Positions 45,304-54,362 of a DNA stretch of 64,000 nucleotides are shown one piece after another. The position numbers were made by a program, and so were the translations under genes. The notes beneath the pieces are model-generated. The model saw only the letters and a program-made list of their open reading frames with translations, searched no databases and was not told the origin of the DNA. The DNA comes from Hyphomicrobiales bacterium (GTDB taxonomy: Bacteria > Pseudomonadota > Alphaproteobacteria > Rhizobiales > Rhizobiaceae): positions 248,001 through 312,000 of the forward strand of contig UBTY01000009.1 in assembly GCA_900468535.1 (NCBI GenBank), written 5' to 3'. Each line of letters begins with the position of its first letter. Within the stretch, counting starts at the first letter, position 1.

Positions 45304-46527
45304 ATGGCATCGCACAAAGACGTAAAGAAAGTCGTCCTCGCCTATTCCGGCGGTCTCGACACCTCGATCATCCTGAAGTGGCTCCAGACCGAACTCGGCG
45401 CAGAAGTCGTGACCTTCACCGCCGACCTCGGCCAGGGCGAGGAGCTTGAGCCGGCGCGCAAGAAGGCCGAAATGCTCGGCATCAAGGAAATCTACATCGA
45501 GGACGTGCGCGAAGAGTTCGTGAAGGACTTCGTGTTCCCGATGTTCCGCGCCAATGCCGTCTATGAAGGCGTCTATCTGCTCGGCACCTCGATCGCCCGT
45601 CCGCTGATCTCCAAGCACCTGATCGATATCGCGCGCAAGACCGGCGCCGATGCGATCGCGCACGGTGCGACCGGCAAGGGCAACGACCAGGTTCGTTTCG
45701 AGCTTTCCGCCTATGCCCTGAACCCTGATATCAAGATCATCGCTCCGTGGCGCGACTGGTCGTTCAAGAGCCGTACCGATCTGCTCGCCTTTGCCGAAGC
45801 CCATCAGATTCCGGTTGCCAAGGACAAGAAGGGCGAAGCGCCATTCTCCGTCGACGCCAACCTGCTGCACTCCTCGTCCGAGGGCAAGGTTCTCGAAGAT
45901 CCGGCACAGGAAGCCCCCGAATACGTGCATATGCGCACGATTTCTCCGGAAGCGGCGCCCGACAAGGCGACCACCATCAAGGTTGGCTTCGAGAAGGGTG
46001 ACGCGGTTTCGATCAACGGCGTACGCATGAGCCCAGCGACGCTGCTCGCAACGCTGAACAACTACGGCCGTGACAACGGCATTGGCCGCCTCGACCTCGT
46101 CGAAAACCGCTTCGTCGGCATGAAGTCGCGCGGCGTCTATGAGACGCCCGGCGGCACGATCCTGCTTGCCGCGCACCGCGCCATCGAATCCATCACGCTC
46201 GACCGCGGTGCCGCGCACCTGAAGGACGAACTGATGCCGCGCTATGCTGAGCTGATCTACTACGGCTTCTGGTTCTCGCCGGAGCGCGAAATGCTGCAGG
46301 CGCTGATCGACAAGAGCCAGGAGCATGTCGAAGGTGAAGTGACGCTGAAGCTCTACAAGGGCAACGTCATGGTTACCGGCCGCGAGAGCCCGAAGTCGCT
46401 CTACTCGGACAAGCTGGTTACCTTCGAAGACGACCAGGGTGCCTACGACCAGAAGGATGCCGCCGGCTTCATCAAGCTCAACGCGCTGCGTCTGCGCACG
46501 CTCGCCAAGCGCAATCTCTCGAAGTAA
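45304..46527 (+). CDS. argG: Argininosuccinate synthase
   Basis: A 407-residue enzyme that joins citrulline and aspartate with ATP to form argininosuccinate. The ATP-binding loop is [15 protein letters not shown]. Further blocks are [13 protein letters not shown] and [22 protein letters not shown]. It is a single gene with a terminator, the usual arrangement in rhizobia, where argH and argBCJ lie elsewhere. Confidence 0.97.
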   Translation: MASHKDVKKVVLAYSGGLDTSIILKWLQTELGAEVVTFTADLGQGEELEPARKKAEMLGIKEIYIEDVREEFVKDFVFPMFRANAVYEGVYLLGTSIARPLISKHLIDIARKTGADAIAHGATGKGNDQVRFELSAYALNPDIKIIAPWRDWSFKSRTDLLAFAEAHQIPVAKDKKGEAPFSVDANLLHSSSEGKVLEDPAQEAPEYVHMRTISPEAAPDKATTIKVGFEKGDAVSINGVRMSPATLLATLNNYGRDNGIGRLDLVENRFVGMKSRGVYETPGGTILLAAHRAIESITLDRGAAHLKDELMPRYAELIYYGFWFSPEREMLQALIDKSQEHVEGEVTLKLYKGNVMVTGRESPKSLYSDKLVTFEDDQGAYDQKDAAGFIKLNALRLRTLAKRNLSK

Positions 46528-46551
46528 TCGAGGGCCGTCTGCCGGATATCG

Positions 46552-46577
46552 AAGGCCCGCCTCGTGCGGGCCTTTTC
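46552..46577. terminator. Terminator between convergent argG and MFS genes
   Basis: AAGGCCCGC and GCGGGCCTT arms, CTCGT loop, followed by TTTTC on the argG strand. It reaches the stop codon of the convergent transporter gene. Confidence 0.85.
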
Positions 46578-47796
46578 ATTGGTCCGTTGTGGCGTGGGAG
46601 ATCTGTGCTGCGTGTCGTGAGGCGCGCACGAACCAGAGATAGCTCGTGACCGAAATCAGCGCCATGATCGGGATCACGGTTCCGAAGGCGAGCAGCGGCA
46701 TACCGATCAACGAACCCGCTACGCCACCGACAAAGCCGCCGCCCATCTGGATGAAGCCCATCATCGCGGATGCCGATCCGGCGATATGCGGGAATGGGTA
46801 GAGACCCGATGTCGTCATATGCGGTGTCAGAAATGCTAATCCGAACGCCAGAAACGCGATCGGCCCCATGATCGAAAGATAGGATGGCGTTACGAAGTGG
46901 ACTGATAGCGCGATCATGATGCCGGCGAAGCCGAGCAGGCCAAGCCCGACGCGCACGGAACCGTCGCCGCCGAGACGCGGCGCCGCGTAGCGGAGGCAGA
47001 CGGAGCCGAGGAAGTAGGACCCCGATTGCATGAGCATGCCCAAGCCGAAGGCGGTCGGTGACAGACCGACGACCTTGATGAGGATGAATGGCAGCAGTGT
47101 CGCCTGCGCGTAGAGTGCGCCGATCGAACCGCCGAGGACGAGTGAGGCGGAGACGAAGCGGCTTTCGCGGGCAAGCTCCAGATAGGCGCGAAGCAGGGGC
47201 CCTGGGAGTGCGCGGCGCGGATCCGGCACGCTCGTCTCGCGCATGAAGACGATCACTCCGAAACAGATCAGCAGTCCGAAGCCGATCAGCAGGAAGAAGA
47301 CCGACTGCCAGCCAAACGCGGCCAGCGCCAAGCCGCCGATGGTTGGCGCGGCGGCCGGTCCGATGGCGATCATGATGCCGATCAGGTTCATGATGCGGGA
47401 GGCTTCAGTGCCGGTGAACTGGTCGCGGACGATGGCGCGCGCCACGGTAATCCCGACGGAGGCGCCGATGCCCTGGATGAGCCGGCCGGCGAGCAGCCAC
47501 TCGATGCCGGGCGCAAAGGCGGCAAGCAGGCTGCCGACCACATAGATGCCGATGAAGAGGAGCGTCGCCGCACGGCGGCCGAACGCATCGGAAAGTGGAC
47601 CGGCGAGCAATTGCGCGACCGAGAAGCCGGCGAAATAGACCGACAGCGTCATCTTGATCGCGGAGTCGGATGTCTGGAACGCATGGACGAGTTCGGGCAT
47701 CGCCGGCGTGTAGATCGACATCGAGATCGGGCCGATGGTTGCGAGAAGCGCGCCGAGCATGCTCGTTCGCCGTTCGCTCATCCGGAATGGGGGCAT
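46576..47796 (-). CDS. MFS multidrug efflux transporter, Bcr/CflA type
   Basis: A 406-residue transporter with 12 hydrophobic segments. The motif A loop is GPLSDAFGRRAATLLF, and the first helix contains SIYTPAMPELVHAFQTSDSAIKMTLS, characteristic of the Bcr/CflA drug:proton antiporters. Substrate unknown. The start could also be the ATG at 47781 (MSERRTS). Confidence 0.9.
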   Translation of the reverse strand: MPPFRMSERRTSMLGALLATIGPISMSIYTPAMPELVHAFQTSDSAIKMTLSVYFAGFSVAQLLAGPLSDAFGRRAATLLFIGIYVVGSLLAAFAPGIEWLLAGRLIQGIGASVGITVARAIVRDQFTGTEASRIMNLIGIMIAIGPAAAPTIGGLALAAFGWQSVFFLLIGFGLLICFGVIVFMRETSVPDPRRALPGPLLRAYLELARESRFVSASLVLGGSIGALYAQATLLPFILIKVVGLSPTAFGLGMLMQSGSYFLGSVCLRYAAPRLGGDGSVRVGLGLLGFAGIMIALSVHFVTPSYLSIMGPIAFLAFGLAFLTPHMTTSGLYPFPHIAGSASAMMGFIQMGGGFVGGVAGSLIGMPLLAFGTVIPIMALISVTSYLWFVRASRHAAQISHATTDQ

Positions 47797-47929
47797 AGAG
47801 GTACTCGGGTGGCTGATGGAATGGGATGCCGCGGATAGGCTCTGTTTTGCCGAACGCGGAGATGTATCGCAACGCGAAAATGCGGAAGCGCGCGGACGGT
47901 CACGAAAGCGACGTCCTGCGCTGTTATCA

Positions 47930-48562
47930 TTATGCCGTTTTCAGCACCTCGAGGTCGCCGTTTTCCAGAGCAGCCAGATTGGCCTCGATCTTTTCCAGAG
48001 GCCAGTCCCACCACGCTATCTCAAGCAGTTTATCGATTACCGCCGCGGGGTATCGCATGCGGATGATCGCGGCCGGGTTGCCTCCGACAACGGCATAGGG
48101 TGGAACGTCGCGGGCAACGACCGACCCAGCGGCGACAATGGCGCCCGCCCCGATCCGCACGCCCGGCATGATCGCCGCGTCATGCCCGATCCAGACGTCG
48201 TGTTCGACAACCGTATCCTTCACCGGCAGGTCCTTGTAGCCGAAGGTTTCCGGTTTGAAGATACGGAACGGATAGGTCGTGAAGCCCTTCATCGGATGGT
48301 TTGCCGAGCTTGTGATGAAGTAGCTCCCCCGGGCGATCTGCACGAATTTGCCGATGACAAGACGCTCCCGGACGCCATGCCCGAGATAGGGTGCGAGGAT
48401 GCCGGCGGTGTCTTCCGGTTTGCCTGAGTGGGTGTAGTAGCTGTAGTCGCCGATTTCCATGCGCGGATGGGCAATGACGTTCTTCAGATAAACTGTATCA
48501 CTATAGATGGTGCCATCCGGGAGGGTGATCGGGTGGACCGCGGTCGCGTCAAGAATGGGCAT
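47930..48562 (-). CDS. CatB-related hexapeptide-repeat O-acetyltransferase
   Basis: A 210-residue left-handed beta-helix acetyltransferase of the xenobiotic acetyltransferase group. The N-terminal [14 protein letters not shown], the catalytic histidine region [15 protein letters not shown], and the hexapeptide repeats [27 protein letters not shown] are visible. Relatives include CatB and Vat, which acetylate chloramphenicol and streptogramins; many chromosomal members have other substrates. Confidence 0.9.
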   Translation of the reverse strand: MPILDATAVHPITLPDGTIYSDTVYLKNVIAHPRMEIGDYSYYTHSGKPEDTAGILAPYLGHGVRERLVIGKFVQIARGSYFITSSANHPMKGFTTYPFRIFKPETFGYKDLPVKDTVVEHDVWIGHDAAIMPGVRIGAGAIVAAGSVVARDVPPYAVVGGNPAAIIRMRYPAAVIDKLLEIAWWDWPLEKIEANLAALENGDLEVLKTA

Positions 48563-48772
48563 CGGAAACAGCTTTCCTCATGAAATCAGCGCAATCAATG
48601 GTCGAAGCCTAATCCGCGCTATCCGGGAGATCCATTGCGGCACCGGAACGCGTTCATCAATAATTTGAATGGAGTTGCGCGGGACTGCTTGACGAACCAG
48701 CGGGTTCTTGCCGCTCCTGCTTGACGCCTTCACGGCAACGCATAAGCTCCGGTTTTCATCGAGGGATTCTTC

Positions 48773-49414
48773 ATGACCCAATCCTTGCTCGCGGGTGCCT
48801 TTCTGGCAGCCCTTCTCTACGTGCTCATTCCAGGGCCTGCCTTCCTTGCATTGCTCGGCATCGGCGCCGGGCAGGGCCGCCGCGCGGGTGCCATGTTCGT
48901 CAGCGGCCATCTGGTCGGCGATCTGCTTTGGGCATCGCTGGCGCTGATCGCGATCATCGGAGCGAAGACGATCGGGACCTTCGTGTTCGACGCGCTTGGT
49001 CTCCTCTGTGGTTTCTACCTTGCCTGGATCGGCTGGAACGCCGTGCGGGCAAAGCCGAAGGGTGACGGGCAGGCGCTTGTGGTGGTGGAGCGACCGTTCC
49101 GTCGCGGTCTGATTTTCGGCGTCACCAACCCCAAGGGATATCCGGTCGCGCTTGCGACGTTTACCGCTCTGGTCGCGGGCTCGGCGAGCGCGCTACAGTT
49201 TCACACCCTGCCCATTCTGCTGGCGGTTTCGTTCCTAGGCTTCATCGTCGCCGACATGATCCTGATCACCATCATCGGTGCGGGAACCGTCCGGCGGTTC
49301 TACCGTGCGCATGAGCGGCTGATCGTGCGCTGCTCCGGCGTGCTCTTCATGGGTTTTGCCGCGCAGGCACTCTGGCATGCAACGCCGGGGCTGCTGGGGT
49401 GGCGAAAGGCCTGA
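48773..49414 (+). CDS. LysE family transporter
   Basis: A 213-residue membrane protein with six hydrophobic helices. The N-terminal ALLYVLIPGPAFLALLGIGAGQGRRAG and the mid motif GVTNPKGYPVALATFTALV match LysE/RhtB exporters. It is preceded by a 210-bp region with no visible gene and converges on the unknown gene at 49417 with almost adjoining stops. Confidence 0.88.
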   Translation: MTQSLLAGAFLAALLYVLIPGPAFLALLGIGAGQGRRAGAMFVSGHLVGDLLWASLALIAIIGAKTIGTFVFDALGLLCGFYLAWIGWNAVRAKPKGDGQALVVVERPFRRGLIFGVTNPKGYPVALATFTALVAGSASALQFHTLPILLAVSFLGFIVADMILITIIGAGTVRRFYRAHERLIVRCSGVLFMGFAAQALWHATPGLLGWRKA

Positions 49415-49416
49415 GA

Positions 49417-49848
49417 TCAGACGTCGAGGAAGCTGACGACGGAATCGAGCCGCGCCACCGTTTCCGGGTCGCCGATTGAGTTCGCGATCTGCAGCTGATC
49501 CTTGTAGTAGTCCCGGAAATTGAAGCTCGTCGCGTCAGTCACGTCCGACAGGTCGAGGATATTCCCTGACGGATCGATCGTTCGCATCGGCAGCGGTTCG
49601 GAGATTGCCGCAAACGTATCCTGGTCGATGTTGCCGGCGTCGAAGCTCTGCCTTGCATACTGGCGCAGTTCGCTGGCGCTGATCGCGGAAAAATCGGGCG
49701 TTTCCGCGTTGGTTTCATCGACCTGAAAGGACGATGAAGCCCTTGTCTTCGTGCCGATCTGATCTTCTAATTCGTTGTAATGGCCGGAATTATCTTGGTT
49801 TCTTTTAAAGAGAAAATACGGCGAAGACCGCACAGAAAGGATTTCCAT
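49417..49848 (-). CDS. Unknown 143-residue protein with a CtrA box upstream
   Basis: I do not recognise this family. The protein is hydrophilic, has no signal peptide or membrane helix, and has two recognisable parts: a variable N-terminus and a segment FSAISASELRQYARQSFDAGNIDQDTFAAI that reads like a small helical domain, followed by MRTIDPSGNILDLSDVTDATSFNFRDYYKDQL. The coding frame is plausible, with no overlapping better candidate. A perfect CtrA-type box lies 66 bp upstream, hinting at cell-cycle control. Confidence 0.7.
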   Translation of the reverse strand: MEILSVRSSPYFLFKRNQDNSGHYNELEDQIGTKTRASSSFQVDETNAETPDFSAISASELRQYARQSFDAGNIDQDTFAAISEPLPMRTIDPSGNILDLSDVTDATSFNFRDYYKDQLQIANSIGDPETVARLDSVVSFLDV

Positions 49849-49913
49849 GGCGTGTATCCACTTGCAAAAATATGATGCTTGAAACTACCGCGCGTGGCGG
49901 ACGTACGTCAATC

Positions 49914-49929
49914 GTTAACGATTAGTTAA
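49914..49929 (-). promoter_or_regulatory. CtrA box upstream of the unknown gene
   Basis: On the minus strand TTAA-N7-TTAAC, exactly the full CtrA consensus and in the orientation of the gene at 49848. It overlaps a 14-bp palindrome AATCGTTAACGATT (49910-49923), which abuts a second palindrome GACGTACGTC (49900-49909). Confidence 0.55.
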
Positions 49930-50060
49930 TTCTTATACATCATTTCTTGCCATGAACTTTTCATAGTCCGGCCAGGAGATGTGCGTCTGATCGGCAATAC
50001 CAATTGCCGATACGCGTCCCTATATTGCCTGTTCAGTTGCCTGCCACAAAGGATCTCCGA

Positions 50061-52148
50061 ATGCCTTCCACACCAGAATTCAACCCGGCACTTGTCGAAT
50101 GGAACGGCCTTCACGGCCTGCCGCGTTTCGACGCTCTCAATGATGGCGACTTTGCTCCTGCTTTCGATGCAGCACTTGCCGCGCACGAGAAAGAGATTGA
50201 CGCGATCGCGGGCAATCCGGAGGCGCCGACATTCGAGAACACCGTTGTTGCGCTGGAGATCGCGGGCGATGAGCTATCGCGCGTGTCGGCACTGTTCTGG
50301 AACCGGGCAGGCGCCCATACCAACGATACGATCCAGGCGCTGGAGCGGGACATCTCGCCGAAGATGTCGCGCCACTATTCCAAGATCGGTATGAATGCGG
50401 CGCTGTTTGCCCGTATCGATGCCTTGTGGGAAGCGCGCGATAGCCTTGGCCTGACGCTGGAGCAGACGCGCGTACTGGAGCGGCACTGGAAGGGCTTCGT
50501 CAAATCGGGCGCGAAGCTGCCTAAGGCCGAGCAGGAGAAGCTCGCGGGGATCAACGAGAAGCTTGCCGGCCTCGGTACCCAGTTCGGCCAGAACGTGCTC
50601 GCCGATGAGAAGAGCTGGGCGCTGATCCTTTCCGACGGCGCGGATCTCGATGGTATTCCTGACTTCCTGAAGGATGCGATGGCGGCGGCTGCGCGCGAGC
50701 GTGGCGAAGATGGCAAGTTTGCCGTGACCCTGTCACGCTCGATCATCGAACCGTTCCTGACCTTCTCGGAGCGGCGCGACCTGCGCGAGCAGGCTTTCAA
50801 GGCCTGGGTTGCGCGTGGTGCGAATGATGGAGCCACTGATAATCGCGGCATCATCAGGGATACGCTAGCGCTCCGCGACGAGGTGGCAAAGCTCCTCGGT
50901 TACGGCAACTTCGCCGAACTGAAGCTCGACAACACGATGGCGAAGACGCCTGACGCCGTGAACCACCTGCTGCGGGAGGTATGGGCAAAGGCCGTGAAGC
51001 GTGCCGGCGAGGAAGAAGCCGATATCGCCAAGCTGATCGCTGATGAAGGCAAGAACCACGACGTCATGCCCTGGGACTGGCGGCACTATGCCGAGAAGAT
51101 CAGGGCGCAGCGGTTCAATTTCTCAGAGGCCGAGCTGAAGCCCTATCTGCAGCTGGAGAAGATCATCGACGCCTGCTTCGACGTCGCTGGCCAGTTGTTC
51201 GGCATTCGCGCCGTCGAGAAGAAGGGTGTCCCTGCCTACCATCCCGATGCGCGCGTGTTCGAGATCCGCGATCGCGAAGACAGGCTGGTCGCGCTCTTCC
51301 TCGGCGATTATTTCGCCCGCAGCTCGAAGCGTTCCGGCGCCTGGATGAGCTCGTTCCAGTCGCAGCACAAGCTGCCGCTGAAGAATGGCCGCAGCGGCGA
51401 ACTGCCGATCATCTACAACGTCTGCAACTTCGCGAAGCCCGCCGAAGGCAAGCCGGCGCTGCTGTCGCTTGATGATGCGCGTACCCTGTTCCATGAGTTC
51501 GGCCATGCGCTGCATGGGATGCTGTCAAACGTCACCTACCCCTCGGTTTCGGGCACAGGCGTTTCCCGCGACTTCGTTGAGCTGCCGTCGCAGCTCTACG
51601 AGCATTGGCTGACGGTGCCCGCGATCCTCAAGCAATATGCCGTGCATTTTGAAACCGGCGAGCCGATGCCGCAGGCTCTGCTCGACAAGGTTCTGGCAGC
51701 GCGTACCTTCAATTCCGGCTTCAACACGGTCGAGTTTACCTCGTCGGCGCTTGTCGACATGGCGTTCCATACCCGCGACAAGGTCGAGGATCCAATGGCG
51801 GTGCAGAAAGAGGTGCTGTCGGAGCTCGGCATGCCGAAGTCGATCGTCATGCGGCATGCTTCGCCGCACTTTCAGCACATCTTCTCCGGCGGTTATTCAG
51901 CCGGCTACTATTCCTACATGTGGTCCGAAGTTCTCGATGCGGATGCTTTTGCCGCCTTCGAGGAAACCGGCGATGCATTCAATCGCGAGATGGCGGCCAA
52001 GCTGAAGGACAACATCTATTCCGTCGGCGGCGCGATCGACCCTGAAGATGCCTACAAGGCGTTCCGCGGCAAGCTGCCGAGCCCGGATGCCATGCTGGTG
52101 AAGAAGGGTCTGGCGACCTTCGAAGAACTGTCCGGCAGCGACGCCTGA
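50061..52148 (+). CDS. M3-family metallopeptidase (oligopeptidase/peptidyl-dipeptidase)
   Basis: A 695-residue cytoplasmic zinc peptidase of the thimet oligopeptidase family (Dcp/PrlC). The zinc motif HEFGH is at residues 478-482 in TLFHEFGHALHGML, and the third ligand is expected in the helix FVELPSQLYEHW. There is no signal peptide. It degrades small peptides, including those released from cleaved signal sequences. The start at 50061 follows AAAGGATC. Confidence 0.94.
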   Translation: MPSTPEFNPALVEWNGLHGLPRFDALNDGDFAPAFDAALAAHEKEIDAIAGNPEAPTFENTVVALEIAGDELSRVSALFWNRAGAHTNDTIQALERDISPKMSRHYSKIGMNAALFARIDALWEARDSLGLTLEQTRVLERHWKGFVKSGAKLPKAEQEKLAGINEKLAGLGTQFGQNVLADEKSWALILSDGADLDGIPDFLKDAMAAAARERGEDGKFAVTLSRSIIEPFLTFSERRDLREQAFKAWVARGANDGATDNRGIIRDTLALRDEVAKLLGYGNFAELKLDNTMAKTPDAVNHLLREVWAKAVKRAGEEEADIAKLIADEGKNHDVMPWDWRHYAEKIRAQRFNFSEAELKPYLQLEKIIDACFDVAGQLFGIRAVEKKGVPAYHPDARVFEIRDREDRLVALFLGDYFARSSKRSGAWMSSFQSQHKLPLKNGRSGELPIIYNVCNFAKPAEGKPALLSLDDARTLFHEFGHALHGMLSNVTYPSVSGTGVSRDFVELPSQLYEHWLTVPAILKQYAVHFETGEPMPQALLDKVLAARTFNSGFNTVEFTSSALVDMAFHTRDKVEDPMAVQKEVLSELGMPKSIVMRHASPHFQHIFSGGYSAGYYSYMWSEVLDADAFAAFEETGDAFNREMAAKLKDNIYSVGGAIDPEDAYKAFRGKLPSPDAMLVKKGLATFEELSGSDA

Positions 52149-52215
52149 GGCGGCAAGTCGCGCGTCATCGATGCGAGACGGCTAAAGTATTGACGGAAGA
52201 CGGCATCTTGCCGCT

Positions 52216-52233
52216 TCGTCACATGACTGTCAT
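52216..52233 (+). promoter_or_regulatory. Pho-box-like repeat upstream of the Fbp/Afu-like ABC operon
   Basis: TCGTCAC-ATGA-CTGTCAT: two 7-bp repeats 11 bp apart, one perfect and one with two mismatches. An AT-rich TTAATAA (52240-52246) follows as a possible -10 element. It lies 52 bp upstream of the first gene. Confidence 0.5.
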
Positions 52234-52248
52234 TGAAGGTTAATAAGC

Positions 52249-52283
52249 AACCGGCATCGATTTTCAACCGATGCCGGTTTTTT
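52249..52283 (+). terminator. Terminator-like hairpin touching the ABC ATPase start codon
   Basis: AACCGGCATCG and CGATGCCGGTT arms with a short loop, followed by TTTTTC and then directly the ATG at 52285. It may end the M3 peptidase transcript, or sit at the 5' end of the ABC message. Confidence 0.8.
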
Positions 52284-52284
52284 C

Positions 52285-53400
52285 ATGACCCCTCAACCTT
52301 CAGAGACCAATGCGGCCGTTTCGACGGCCAGCGTGGAATTGCACTATGGGGCGACGCCCGTTCTGAAGGGCATTGATATCTCGCTTTCCAAGGGCAAGAC
52401 GCTGGCGCTGCTTGGGCCGTCCGGCTGCGGAAAGACTACTCTGCTGAGACTCGTTGCCGGATTGCTCGCGCCGACGAAGGGCTCGATCGCGATTGCCGGA
52501 CGCACCGTTGCCGATGCCGCAAGCGGTGCCTTCTCGCCGCCGGAAAAGCGCAATCTAGGGATGGTGTTTCAGGACTATGCGCTCTGGCCGCACATGACCG
52601 TTGGCGGCAACGTTTCCTTTCCCCTCGAAATGCGCGGTATCGGCAAATCCGAGCGAGAGTCGCGGACGATGCGGGCATTGGAACGCGTCGGTCTTGGGGC
52701 CTATGCCGATCGCAGGCCGAGCGATCTCTCGGGTGGTCAGCAGCAGCGTGTCGCGATCGCGCGAGCGATCGTTGCCGAACCGCAGCTCATTCTGTTCGAC
52801 GAACCATTGTCGAATCTCGATCGTGAACTGCGCGAGAACATGGTCGGCGAACTTGCCGAGCTGATAGCGACGCTCGGCCTGACGGCAATCTACGTGACGC
52901 ACGATCATAGCGAAGCGCTGACGCTGGCCGACGACGTCGCCGTCATGCGTGGCGGGTTGATCGAGCAGTTGGCATCGCCCGACGAGTTGATCGAGAAGCC
53001 CGCAACGCCCGAGGTCGCCGACTTCCTGCGCCTCGGTGGTGTTGCTGAGCTCGAATACCGCGACGAGCACTGGTTCTTCAAGGACAGCACGCTTGCATTG
53101 CTGCGCGGTGTCGATGGGTTCGATTGCGCCGTTCGCGTCCTCATTCCCACCGGATCGATCACGGCGGGAGAGATCCTGCCCGGCACGCTTGCCGCCACAG
53201 TGCTTCGCTCGCAGTTCCGCGGCGATGGCCATCTGGCGACCGTCTCGCTGGTCGGTGCCGAGACAATCGAATTGCAGGTTTTGAGCCGCGCCAAGCTGCG
53301 ACCCGGCGAGGGCATCGGTCTGTCGATCGATCCCGGCCAGATCCGGTGGTTCGGCAAAGAGGTTCAGTCGTCCAAAGAGGAGAATTTGGAGCATGTTTAA
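52285..53400 (+). CDS. ABC transporter ATP-binding protein, Fbp/Afu-like
   Basis: A 371-residue ATPase with an N-terminal nucleotide-binding domain and a C-terminal TOBE region. Walker A is GPSGCGKTTLL, the signature is LSGGQQQR, and Walker B is LILFDEPLSNLD. It is first of three genes, overlapping the binding-protein gene by eight bases. The annotated ATG at 52285 follows a terminator-like hairpin and has no ribosome-binding site; a GTG at 52333 is an alternative start. Substrate by family is ferric iron or a phosphonate/phosphoester; the nearby Pho-box-like repeat favours the latter. Confidence 0.9.
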   Translation: MTPQPSETNAAVSTASVELHYGATPVLKGIDISLSKGKTLALLGPSGCGKTTLLRLVAGLLAPTKGSIAIAGRTVADAASGAFSPPEKRNLGMVFQDYALWPHMTVGGNVSFPLEMRGIGKSERESRTMRALERVGLGAYADRRPSDLSGGQQQRVAIARAIVAEPQLILFDEPLSNLDRELRENMVGELAELIATLGLTAIYVTHDHSEALTLADDVAVMRGGLIEQLASPDELIEKPATPEVADFLRLGGVAELEYRDEHWFFKDSTLALLRGVDGFDCAVRVLIPTGSITAGEILPGTLAATVLRSQFRGDGHLATVSLVGAETIELQVLSRAKLRPGEGIGLSIDPGQIRWFGKEVQSSKEENLEHV

Positions 53401-54352
53401 GTCGTTGAAGAGCATCACTTTCGGCGTTTTCGCCGCAACGCTGATGGCGGGCGTCGCCCATGCCGACATCACGGTCTATACCGCTGGTCCGCAGGGGCTG
53501 ATCGACAAGCTGTCCGCCGGCTTCACCAAGCAGACGGGCGTCAAGGTCAACGTCTTCCAGGCAACCACCGGCAAGGTCATGGCCCGTATCGAGGCCGAAG
53601 CCTCGAACCCGGTCGTCGACGTTCTCATTTCGGCATCCTGGGATACGGCGACAGACTTCGCCAAGCGCGGCTGGCTCGTATCCTACACCAGCCCGAACGC
53701 CGCCAAGGTTCCGGACTTCCTGAAGACCGACACGGCCGTCGCCCAAGGCATCTCGGCGCTTGGCATCGCCTGGAACACCAAGAGCGGCACACCGAAGCCC
53801 ACCGAGTGGGCCGACCTGACGAAGCCTGAATACAAAGACCTCGTCAACATTCCGGATCCGGCACAGTCCGGCTCGTCCTTCGAGCTGACGGCGGCTCTTG
53901 CCGGCCAGGATGACTTCAAGCTCTTCAAGGATCTGAAGGACAACGGCGCCATCATCGCGGGTGCCAATGCCGAGGCTCTGAACCCGGTTCTGCAGGGTGC
54001 GAAGGCTGCCGTCTTCGGCGCCGTCGATTACATCACCCTCAATGCCAAGGAAAAGGGCGAGAACATCGATGTGATCTTCCCGGAATCCGGAACTGTCATC
54101 GCACCGCGTCCGGCCATGATCCTCAACTGGTCGAAGAACCAGGACGAGGCGAAGAAGTTCATCGACTACATGCTCTCCGACGAAGGCCAGAAGCTCGTTG
54201 CCGACCAGATGCTGATGCCGGCTCGTACCGACATTCCGGCAAACCGTCCGCTGATCAGCGATCTGAAGCTGCTGAAGTACGACACTGCTGCTGTTTACGG
54301 CAAGCGGAAGGAAACGCTGAAACAGGTCACCGACACGTTCGGCGGCAAGTAA
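53393..54352 (+). CDS. Extracellular solute-binding protein, Fbp/Afu-like
   Basis: A 319-residue periplasmic protein of solute-binding family 1, with signal peptide FKSLKSITFGVFAATLMAGVAHA. It begins DITVYTAGPQGLIDKLSAGFTKQTG, and IEAEASNPVVDVL is a family hallmark. Ferric-binding proteins in this group use a pair of tyrosines to hold iron; here the region is VDYITLNAKEKG and only one candidate tyrosine is obvious, which leaves the substrate open. It precedes the permease by 10 bp. Confidence 0.92.
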   Translation: MFKSLKSITFGVFAATLMAGVAHADITVYTAGPQGLIDKLSAGFTKQTGVKVNVFQATTGKVMARIEAEASNPVVDVLISASWDTATDFAKRGWLVSYTSPNAAKVPDFLKTDTAVAQGISALGIAWNTKSGTPKPTEWADLTKPEYKDLVNIPDPAQSGSSFELTAALAGQDDFKLFKDLKDNGAIIAGANAEALNPVLQGAKAAVFGAVDYITLNAKEKGENIDVIFPESGTVIAPRPAMILNWSKNQDEAKKFIDYMLSDEGQKLVADQMLMPARTDIPANRPLISDLKLLKYDTAAVYGKRKETLKQVTDTFGGK

Positions 54353-54362
54353 GGGCAGGGCG

